38,103 nt of DNA, taken from contig JAKMCX010000130.1 in assembly GCA_022428285.1 (NCBI GenBank), forward strand, positions 1 through 38,103. Reading direction: 5' to 3'. The notes under the pieces were generated by a model, which was given only the letters and a program-made list of their open reading frames with translations, did not search any database and was not told where the DNA came from. The first letter of the stretch is position 1. Every line of letters begins with the position of its first letter. This document shows positions 26,041-33,367 of the stretch, piece by piece. This stretch comes from Flavobacteriales bacterium. GTDB lineage: Bacteria; Bacteroidota; Bacteroidia; Flavobacteriales_D; Sanyastnellaceae. The translations under genes were made by a program, and so were the position numbers.

Positions 26041-27778
26041 CGGTTTCGAGAACAGGGGCGCGCAGTGCAGACGGGACGACCGGAGAGGTGGTGCGTTTGG
26101 GCATGGCGGAAGGCGCTGGTTGGGCCCAATCCTGCTTCCATTCGCTGTAACACCCCAAAAACGACCGGTCCAACAACGTGCCGACCCGCTTGGCACCCAG
26201 CGGCGTAAAGTGCACATGGTCGGGGCCAGCCAAGGGCGGTTCGCTGTCCACCCAAGCGGGCATGCTGCCCAAGCCGCCCATGACTTCCAGCAAGTCCCAG
26301 TAGCCAGCACCGTTTTCCAAAGCGGTCCGTTTCAAGACGTCCCGCACCGCCGCCAATTGAGGAAAAGAGGTCCAGCGGGGCCCCGATTTCTCGGACATGT
26401 CAGAGGGGCCAATGACCAAAATGGCCGCATCGGGAAGCACGCGTTGGAACAGCCGAATTTGGCTGCCAAACCATCCGCCAAAGCGCTCGGCCTGGGCCAA
26501 GTCCTTGCAGTGCGGAACCACGTTGCCGCCGTATTGCAGGATGACCAGTTCCGGCCCCAAGGCCTGCAGCTGCCCGGTGAAATGAGGGCGGTCGAGTTTT
26601 CTGAAAAGGGTGCCCGAACTGCCCCTCATGGGGACGCCGTGCCATTGGACGCCCCGGCCTTTGGGTTCTACAGCAAAAATCCGCGGGACCCCGCCCTGAA
26701 AGCAGACTTCAGTGGCCACAGAAACAGGGGAGCGGGCGTCGGCATTCAGGGAGGTGCTGGGGCCATTCCATGCTGCACCCAAGTTCAGGGCCGATGCCGA
26801 AGTGCCTGCCCGCAGTGTGTCCACCGCAACGCCATTGACCGCAACGGCGCAGTCGGCGGCCACAGAGTCGTGCCACAGCCTCAGGCCTTGCCACTGTCCA
26901 AATTGGCGGTGGTTGCGGGGCTCGGGTGCGACGGTCAAGCAAGCGGTTGAGCTGGTATCGGTCAACTCGGCATAGCATGCCATGAGGCCGTAGCGGTCGT
27001 CGGTGTCGGTGGTGTCGCGGCGTCCATAGCGCGTGTGACGCTTCCAAGGGCCCGTGTGAGATTGCCTCAAAGCAAAGCTCTGAACCAGGGGCACAGGTGC
27101 CTGCAGCCCAGGTCCCGATCCGCCCCAGCGTTTTTGCCAAGAATGGCGCATGATGCCGGAGATGCGGTCGCCTTCAATTTGGCTGTCGCCATAGTGCAGG
27201 ACGTTGACCTCTCCGTGCTGTTCCAGTTGTGCAAACAACCGACCGAAGGCCCACTGGGCCGACTCGGGAATGGACAAACGCAAGGCGGGTGGCAGGGCAC
27301 CAGCCTCTGGCACTTGAACGGCGGCGCGGCGCGGCTGTGCGGTGGGCGCGGGAGGCGCGGTGGGCAGGACGGACTCGGGTATGGACGCTGCGGTGTCCGC
27401 CGTTCCGTGAGCCAGCGCAGCAACGGCGGCGCCTGTAGCGGTGGAGTCCATGGCGGCAGCGCTGTCTGGAGCGGAGGCCGGGACCGCCAGGCTGTCCACT
27501 GCCGGCTCCATGGCCGTGGCGGCGGTCCAGCCGGAGTCGTACAGTGCCAGCAGGTCTGAAACGTCTTCGGGCTTCCAACGTGGGATGACAATCTGCGGAG
27601 GGTCAGGGTGCAGCCATGCGCGCCACCCTTCTGGGTAGGAAATGCGCACCACTGTATCGCCTAAAGTCAGCCCTTCGGCAGGCAGCAAAGCTGCCAACAG
27701 CGTGACAGCGCAGCCGACAACAGAGAGGGCCATGGCACCCTTCCCCCGGTCGTCACGAGGGGGGACTGGGGCACTCAT
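26027..27778 (-). CDS. SGNH/GDSL-like hydrolase, membrane-anchored with Ala/Pro-rich linker
   Basis: N-terminal TM MALSVVGCAVTLLAALLP; block I VLHYGDSQIEGDRISG, block III VILQYGGNVVPH, block V GPDHVHFTPLGAKR. Confidence 0.88.
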   Translation of the reverse strand: MSAPVPPRDDRGKGAMALSVVGCAVTLLAALLPAEGLTLGDTVVRISYPEGWRAWLHPDPPQIVIPRWKPEDVSDLLALYDSGWTAATAMEPAVDSLAVPASAPDSAAAMDSTATGAAVAALAHGTADTAASIPESVLPTAPPAPTAQPRRAAVQVPEAGALPPALRLSIPESAQWAFGRLFAQLEQHGEVNVLHYGDSQIEGDRISGIMRHSWQKRWGGSGPGLQAPVPLVQSFALRQSHTGPWKRHTRYGRRDTTDTDDRYGLMACYAELTDTSSTACLTVAPEPRNHRQFGQWQGLRLWHDSVAADCAVAVNGVAVDTLRAGTSASALNLGAAWNGPSTSLNADARSPVSVATEVCFQGGVPRIFAVEPKGRGVQWHGVPMRGSSGTLFRKLDRPHFTGQLQALGPELVILQYGGNVVPHCKDLAQAERFGGWFGSQIRLFQRVLPDAAILVIGPSDMSEKSGPRWTSFPQLAAVRDVLKRTALENGAGYWDLLEVMGGLGSMPAWVDSEPPLAGPDHVHFTPLGAKRVGTLLDRSFLGCYSEWKQDWAQPAPSAMPKRTTSPVVPSALRAPVLETDGLR

Positions 27779-29148
27779 GGCGGGCGGATCCTCAATTTCA
27801 TGCCCGGCTGGAGGTCTTCGGCGGACACATCATTCATCCGCATGATGGCCTCCAAACCCGCCTGGGGATACTGCTGTGAAATGGTCCAGTAGGACTCACC
27901 TTCTCGCACCGTATGCCAGACCCAAGGAGCATCGGTATCGTATTCTGAAGGGGCGGGGGTCGGAGCGGGGGCAATGCGGCCCAGCGAGCCTGGAATTTCC
28001 AGCTTCTGGCCCACGCGGATCAGGTCGCCTTCGAGTTGGTTGAACCGCTTGATTTCCCCGATGCGCACACCGTAATCGCGGGCAATGCCGCCGAGCACAT
28101 CTCCCGGCCCTACCACGTGCACCACCGATGCAGTGGTGGCCATGGGTGCGGGACGCCTGGAGCAGAAATCACTGCGGTTGGTCCAACGCAAGCCAGCCCC
28201 GATGGGGATGAGCAGTTGGGGCCTTTGGTCATTGAATCCGATGGAGTCGGTGGTGAACCAAGGATTCTCCATGCGCAACGCACCGTACAAAGCCGGCACG
28301 GTGTCGGCCAAGCTGAAAAATACCGGCCCCGCTTCCGGACAGGTCAGTTCCTGAATTTGGCCATCGCGCAGCATCCACAGGGCATGGGTGTCGTTCCAAT
28401 CAAAGTTGCGGTCCACCTGTAAGATCACACGGAACAGGTGCAGCCATTCGAGCAGCGCGGCATCGAGCGCAGCAGCGTCCAGTCCACGCGCCGCCTGAGG
28501 GCCACGTATAAACGCCATGACCTGGCGCAACGGGTCGTCGGGAAAGGCCTCTGCCGCCCTTTGGGCCTGGGCGATGGCCGCAGCAGTCATCGCCTCGGGC
28601 ACGTGCCGTTCATCCCAGCCTCTGCGGATTTCGAGCCCGTGGGACAGGGCAGAAGTCATGTCCATGGCCCAGGGACCCGCCCGGCGTCCAGGGCCGTAGT
28701 AAGCATGGTTCCAACCGGTGAGGGCCATGGGCAGAAGGGCCCAATCTGCAGGCAACCCTGCATCGTCAAAGGCAGCTTCAACCGCTTTGCGGTGTCGGTC
28801 TGCAGCAGCTTCCATAAGCCGGAAACAGAGCATGCCATCGGCCAGCATCCGCTGCAGTGCACGGTCCGCATGGTGCTCTGCGAGGGGCAGGGCCTCGAGT
28901 TGTCCCAGCAGGGACTCGCCCCAAGGGGTGCGGATGCGCCATCGTCGGGGGTCCATTTGCGGCTCCGTGGGCGTCAGAACGCACCCTGGTTCTAGGGACT
29001 CTAAGTCTTCAATCCCAGGGGACCACTCCAGGGACCGCACCAAAGATTCCCAACCGATGAGGTCGGGCTGCGCCTGAACAGCGCCCCATTGCAGGCATGC
29101 CAAAAAGGCGGCCAAACTCCCTAATTTCTGAACCCGGAACATCCGCAT
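27775..29148 (-). CDS. MltD-like (apparently inactive) transglycosylase-fold protein with two LysM domains
   Basis: GLPADWALLPMALTGWNHAYYGPGRRAGPWAMDMTSALSHGLEIRRGWDERHVPEAMTAAA aligns by eye with the SLT/MltD domain; C-terminal LysM motifs VHVVGPGDVLGGIARDYGVRIGEIKRFNQL...IRVGQKLEIP and WHTVREGESYWTISQQYPQAGLEAIMRMNDV...LQPGMKLRI. Confidence 0.85.
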   Translation of the reverse strand: MRMFRVQKLGSLAAFLACLQWGAVQAQPDLIGWESLVRSLEWSPGIEDLESLEPGCVLTPTEPQMDPRRWRIRTPWGESLLGQLEALPLAEHHADRALQRMLADGMLCFRLMEAAADRHRKAVEAAFDDAGLPADWALLPMALTGWNHAYYGPGRRAGPWAMDMTSALSHGLEIRRGWDERHVPEAMTAAAIAQAQRAAEAFPDDPLRQVMAFIRGPQAARGLDAAALDAALLEWLHLFRVILQVDRNFDWNDTHALWMLRDGQIQELTCPEAGPVFFSLADTVPALYGALRMENPWFTTDSIGFNDQRPQLLIPIGAGLRWTNRSDFCSRRPAPMATTASVVHVVGPGDVLGGIARDYGVRIGEIKRFNQLEGDLIRVGQKLEIPGSLGRIAPAPTPAPSEYDTDAPWVWHTVREGESYWTISQQYPQAGLEAIMRMNDVSAEDLQPGMKLRIRPP

Positions 29149-29214
29149 AGTGCATTACGAATATGGACAGGATTGGTAGTAAATTACATCCAACGAACTC
29201 CGAACATTTCGAAC

Positions 29215-31251
29215 ATGCCAACACCGTCTAAGTCTGAACTCCAAAAACGACTCGCCGCCCTGGAGCAGGAGCAGTCGTTTTTGAAGTCACAGCTGGCCCG
29301 TTGGGACAAGGATCCCGAAGAAGGTCCTTTGTCGGTGGCAGCTGTGGAGGACATGCGGCCCGAGATTTACATCTTGGACAAGGCTGAGGACGGCATCTTC
29401 ACCTTGGGCCAAGAGGGGCGGTTCAGTTACATCAACCCGGCAGGAAGCCGGATGTTGGGAAAGGGACAGCAGGACCTCTTGTCCATGAAATTGACCGATG
29501 TCCTGGGCGGGGATGGTCAGCGAGAATGGGCCATGAAAATCGGGGAGTGGATTCAGGATCCCCACAGGCTGTCACCACAGCTGTGGCTGGAGATTTCCAG
29601 CAAAAACAGACTCGGAACCCAACGCTGGTTGAACTTGAATCTGAGCTGGGGCGGAACCCCTGATCGGCAAAGCGACCAGGTACACGGCATCATCCGCGAC
29701 ATCACCGACCAAAAGCGGCTGGAGCTGGCGCTGCGCCAATCCGAGGAGCATTACCGGGGCATCATCGAGAACATGGACCTCGGGATCTTGGAAGTGGACA
29801 TGGAGGAGCGCATCACCCGAGCCTTTCCCAAATTCTGTGCGATAGTGGGGTATTCAGAGGAGGAGTTGCTCGGACAAAAGGCTTCAGAAGTGCTGATGAC
29901 GCCCAACGAGCGCCAGCGGATGCAGGCCCGAACGCAAGCGCGAAGTGCCGGGGAGTCCGAACTCTATGAATGTGCCATCCGCAACAAAAAGGGCGAAGAG
30001 CTGTGGCTGTTGATCAGCGGCGTACCCCTGCGCAATGAAGCGGGACAGGCTGTGGGTTCGATGGGCATCCACTACGACATCACGGAACGCAAAAAAGACG
30101 AAGAGCGCCTGAAAAAGGCCATGGTTGTGGCCCATGCAGCCCGGAGGTCGGAACGCCGCTTCTTGGCCAAAATGAGCCATGAGATCAGAACCCCTTTGAA
30201 TGCCATTTTGGGGATGTCCCATCTGCTCAAGGACACGGGTCTGAGCGCGCAACAGGACGGCTTCGTGCAGTCCATTACACAGGGCGGGACCCTGCTCAAA
30301 GAATTGCTGGACGGTGTCCTCAACATCGCCCGGATGGAAGAAGGCCAGAAGGCCCTCGACATACAACCCGCCAAGGTGCGTCCAACCTTTGATGGCATCA
30401 TGGTGGTGTACCAAACCTTGCTCCGCAAGAAGGGCGTAAAGCTGGAGTTGGAGTGGGACCATGCGCTCGACAGTGCATTGAAAATCGATGTGCAAGCGCT
30501 GTCCCAGGTGCTGTTGAATTTGGTGGGCAATGCCGCCAAGTTCACCCGCGAGGGGCGCATCAGCCTCAGGCCGGAATTGGCAGAAGAGGGGGGGCAGTTG
30601 ATGCTGCGCGTGCAGGTAACCGATACAGGCAAAGGCATCCCTCAGGAAGTCATGCCCCGCGTGTTTGACCGTTTTGTTCAGGCCGATGAAGGCCGCGACA
30701 ACTCGCAGCAAGGCAGTGGGCTTGGACTGGCCATTTGTCGGGAGCTGTGTACGCTCCACGGTGGCAACATCACAGCGACCAGTGAAGTGGGCAAAGGCAG
30801 CAGCTTTACGTTTGAATTTGCAGTAGAAAGGACCCACGTTGTAGAGGGCGGCAGCGAAGCTTTGGATCCGGAATCCCTCCGAGGGCTCAGGGTGCTGTGT
30901 GCGGAAGACAATCCCGTCAACTTGATTTACCTCCAGAAACTGCTGAAAGGGTGGGGGGTGCAATTTGACAACGCTGGGAATGGCGCCGAGGCCATAGATA
31001 TGTGGAAAGAGGGAGGCTGGGATGTGATTTTGATGGACGTTCAAATGCCGGTCATGGATGGTTATGATGCCACCAGGTCGATCCGCGGGCAAGAGCATAA
31101 GGGCCAACGGACGCCCATTGTGGGCTTGACTGCCTTTGCATTCGAGACGGATGAAGCGGAAGGGTTCAAAGCTGGAATGGATGCGTACCTCAAGAAGCCT
31201 TATTCGCCAGAAGAGCTCATGAAGGTGCTGTTGCAGATCCGGCGGGGCTGA
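29215..31251 (+). CDS. Hybrid sensor histidine kinase (PAS-PAS-HisKA-HATPase-receiver), no evident TM segment
   Basis: Two PAS-like regions, H-box FLAKMSHEIRTPLNAILGMSHLL, GSGLGLAICREL, receiver VLCAEDNPVN...DVILMDVQMPVMDGYDATR...VGLTAFAFETDEAEGFKAGMDAYLKKPYSPEEL. Start trimmed to ATG 29215. Confidence 0.93.
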   Translation: MPTPSKSELQKRLAALEQEQSFLKSQLARWDKDPEEGPLSVAAVEDMRPEIYILDKAEDGIFTLGQEGRFSYINPAGSRMLGKGQQDLLSMKLTDVLGGDGQREWAMKIGEWIQDPHRLSPQLWLEISSKNRLGTQRWLNLNLSWGGTPDRQSDQVHGIIRDITDQKRLELALRQSEEHYRGIIENMDLGILEVDMEERITRAFPKFCAIVGYSEEELLGQKASEVLMTPNERQRMQARTQARSAGESELYECAIRNKKGEELWLLISGVPLRNEAGQAVGSMGIHYDITERKKDEERLKKAMVVAHAARRSERRFLAKMSHEIRTPLNAILGMSHLLKDTGLSAQQDGFVQSITQGGTLLKELLDGVLNIARMEEGQKALDIQPAKVRPTFDGIMVVYQTLLRKKGVKLELEWDHALDSALKIDVQALSQVLLNLVGNAAKFTREGRISLRPELAEEGGQLMLRVQVTDTGKGIPQEVMPRVFDRFVQADEGRDNSQQGSGLGLAICRELCTLHGGNITATSEVGKGSSFTFEFAVERTHVVEGGSEALDPESLRGLRVLCAEDNPVNLIYLQKLLKGWGVQFDNAGNGAEAIDMWKEGGWDVILMDVQMPVMDGYDATRSIRGQEHKGQRTPIVGLTAFAFETDEAEGFKAGMDAYLKKPYSPEELMKVLLQIRRG

Positions 31252-31321
31252 CCGAGGGTAGGGCCTGCTTTTTCTTGAGGCGGACCTTCTGCATTCAGTC
31301 TATATAAATCGTCGAAACAGA

Positions 31322-31329
31322 TAATTTTG
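31322..31329 (+). promoter_or_regulatory. Candidate -7 box TAATTTTG upstream of the structured intergenic region
   Basis: Exact TAnnTTTG match; no well-spaced upstream TTG. Confidence 0.35.
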
Positions 31330-31361
31330 TTGTTTGAAAGAAATATAATGTGTAAATTAGA

Positions 31362-31408
31362 ACATGTGGTCGACAGGCACTTCGGACTTTACCGAAGTCG
31401 ACCACTGT
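31362..31408. other. Long imperfect inverted repeat / RNA hairpin
   Basis: ACA(t)GTGGTCGA(caggca)CTTCGG-acttta-CCGAAG-TCGACCAC-TGT: 17 paired positions with a 1-nt and a 6-nt bulge. Confidence 0.6.
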
Positions 31409-31421
31409 TGTGAATCGTAGA

Positions 31422-31447
31422 GAAGCACCCGCAACGGCGGGTGTTTC
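31422..31447 (+). terminator. Strong hairpin, terminator- or attenuator-like
   Basis: GAAGCACCCGC-AACG-GCGGGTGTTTC: 11 bp stem (one G-T pair), tetraloop, 3' side contains TTT. Confidence 0.5.
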
Positions 31448-31482
31448 CATTTCACGACATTTTGTACCGCAGAAAACAAGCC

Positions 31483-31501
31483 TCTCCACAACTTGTGGAG
31501 A
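31483..31501. promoter_or_regulatory. 19-bp palindrome, candidate operator or hairpin
   Basis: TCTCCACAA-C-TTGTGGAGA, perfect 9 bp arms, about 52 bp upstream of the 31554 gene. Confidence 0.4.
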
Positions 31502-31553
31502 AGCCAAAAGTGCGGTCTGTAAATGGGGCCAAAGCGCAGTCTAACTTGAAACC

Positions 31554-32027
31554 ATGGCAGAAAACCGATCCACGAGAAGTTTCAAAGTGATGGGGGGGAG
31601 CCGCAGTTTCGACGTCTGCGGTTATGTGCGAGAGATGAAGGAGACAGCCGACAAATTTGCCTTGTATGTGGGCTGCGACAGCCAGAACTACAGGAGCTAT
31701 ACCGTCTATGCCACCACCGTGGTGTTTCGCTATCCCAGCGCGGGTGCCCATGTCATCTACCGCAAGGAAAAGGTGCCGCGCATCGAGGACATGTGGACCA
31801 AGCTCTGGGGCGAGACGGAGCGCTCAGTGGCCCTTGCCCACATGATCAGAGAAGAGACCGGGGTGCAGGTCGCGCAGATCGATTTGGATTTCAATACCGA
31901 CCCCGCCTATCCGTCCAACAGGCTGCTCAGTGCCTCTGCCGGATACATCCAATCGCTGGGGTTCCAAACCGGCGCAAAGCCAGGCTTGCTCATGGCGGCT
32001 TGGGCGGCGGATTCACTGTGCCACTGA
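31554..32027 (+). CDS. YkuK/DUF458-family RNase H-like protein
   Basis: YVGCDSQNYRSYTVYATTVVFRY...IDLDFNTDPAYPSNRLLSASAGYIQSLGFQTGAKPGLLMAAWAADSLC matches the YkuK pattern. Confidence 0.82.
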   Translation: MAENRSTRSFKVMGGSRSFDVCGYVREMKETADKFALYVGCDSQNYRSYTVYATTVVFRYPSAGAHVIYRKEKVPRIEDMWTKLWGETERSVALAHMIREETGVQVAQIDLDFNTDPAYPSNRLLSASAGYIQSLGFQTGAKPGLLMAAWAADSLCH

Positions 32028-32569
32028 TGGCCAATCAACTCACCGACACCGTGGGGCTCGACGTCCCATTGGAAAAGCTGTGGCGCTTTTTTTCTACCGC
32101 CCAGAACCTCGCTCCGCTGACCCCGCCCGACCAAAAGCTGCGGGTGGGAAAGGGAGGAGATACCCCCATTGCGCCAGGTTTGGAGATCGAGATTTCCGTG
32201 GCGCCAATGCTGGGCATCCGCGCAGGTTGGCTTACCCGCATCGTGGAGGTCCACGGGCCAGAACAGGGCCTCGAACAGGCCTGGTTCAAGGACATCCAAG
32301 AAGCGGGCCCTTTTGCGCAGTGGGACCACGTACACGCTTTTCGCGCGCTGCCCGGGGGCGGCACGGCGGTCATGGACCGCGTGGAATACAGGCTGCCCGC
32401 AGGAAAGCTGGGACAAGCCGTGGCTGGTTTTTGGGTGCGGCGGCAAGTGGAGGGGCTGTTCACATACCGCAGGGCGGCTTTGCACAAAATGTTTGGCGAA
32501 GCCCAACTTCCAGAGGAGTGGGCCGGAGGGTGGACCCTGCCCCGCCATTCTGCGCCACCAGCAAGCTGA
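32027..32569 (+). CDS. SRPBCC-family (polyketide cyclase/START-like) protein
   Basis: MANQLTDTVGLDVPLEKLWRFFSTAQNLAPLTPPDQKLRV...QWDHVHAFRALPGGGTAVMDRVEYRLPAGKLG; 1-nt TGATG overlap with the preceding stop. Confidence 0.85.
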   Translation: MANQLTDTVGLDVPLEKLWRFFSTAQNLAPLTPPDQKLRVGKGGDTPIAPGLEIEISVAPMLGIRAGWLTRIVEVHGPEQGLEQAWFKDIQEAGPFAQWDHVHAFRALPGGGTAVMDRVEYRLPAGKLGQAVAGFWVRRQVEGLFTYRRAALHKMFGEAQLPEEWAGGWTLPRHSAPPAS

Positions 32570-32640
32570 TCGGGACTGTGTGGCGGTTTCTTGGCCGCAA
32601 AAGGGTCCAGATTACAAAATTGAGGGGGTAAATTGCCACA

Positions 32641-33351
32641 GTGAAGAGGCTCCAGTTTAGAATGTGCGTGATGCTGTCCGCGGTATTGCTCTGGGCGGCA
32701 CCAGAGGTCCGCGCACAATTCGACATCGCGCCCACCGACAGCCTGGTCGACGTCTTTGTGACAGACAGCGTGACCCGCATCTTCCAAATCGATTTCCCCA
32801 ACACCTCTGGAGATTCGCTCGCATTGAGCTGGCGCTACATCGACGGCGGGTGGACAGAAGGGTGGGACGTCAACCTCTGCGACCTTGGCGAGTGTTACAC
32901 CGGCGTGCCCGCCGATGCCGACATGCTCGCGATGGGGGCGGAAGGGGCGGGGTTCCTCAAGCTGATTGTGAATGCGCTCGAAGTGGAAGGGACGTGCTTC
33001 CTGCACTTTTGGGTCTGGCCTACGGGCAATCAAGATGCCTTGATGAGCGTCTATTTTGATCTGCGCAACGGAGGCGTTTCGAACGTGCTCAATCCCGCTC
33101 CAACGCCACGCCAGCGGCAGTGGTCGGCCTACCCCGTCCCCGCCGCTGTGGGGCAGCCCGTTTACATTTCGGGACCCCTAGACCGCGACTTGACATCCTC
33201 CGTGCAACTCTTGGACATGCACGGCGCGTTAACCCCCTGTAAATGGAACGCCGAAGGCCAGCCCATCCTGCAAACGGAAGGGCTTTCCAAAGGCGTATAC
33301 CTGTTGATTCACAAAGACCTGCATCCGCCCCTGCGGATCATCATGGAGTAA
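32641..33351 (+). CDS. Secreted protein with T9SS-type C-terminal domain
   Basis: Signal peptide MLSAVLLWAAPEVRAQ; C-terminus SAYPVPAAVGQPVYISG...VQLLDMHGAL...GLSKGVYLLIHKD. GTG start at 32641, or ATG 32662. Confidence 0.78.
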   Translation: MKRLQFRMCVMLSAVLLWAAPEVRAQFDIAPTDSLVDVFVTDSVTRIFQIDFPNTSGDSLALSWRYIDGGWTEGWDVNLCDLGECYTGVPADADMLAMGAEGAGFLKLIVNALEVEGTCFLHFWVWPTGNQDALMSVYFDLRNGGVSNVLNPAPTPRQRQWSAYPVPAAVGQPVYISGPLDRDLTSSVQLLDMHGALTPCKWNAEGQPILQTEGLSKGVYLLIHKDLHPPLRIIME

Positions 33352-33367
33352 CCTGCAAACCCAAACC

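Noticed and set aside
25250-26950. 566-aa plus-strand ORF
   Set aside because: Antisense to the two SGNH genes, which have intact motifs; the ORF has no recognisable family.
29884-31107. 407-aa minus-strand ORF
   Set aside because: Antisense to the hybrid histidine kinase.
31295-31507. 70-aa minus-strand ORF in the structured intergenic region
   Set aside because: Low-complexity translation through the inverted repeats; no start context or family support.
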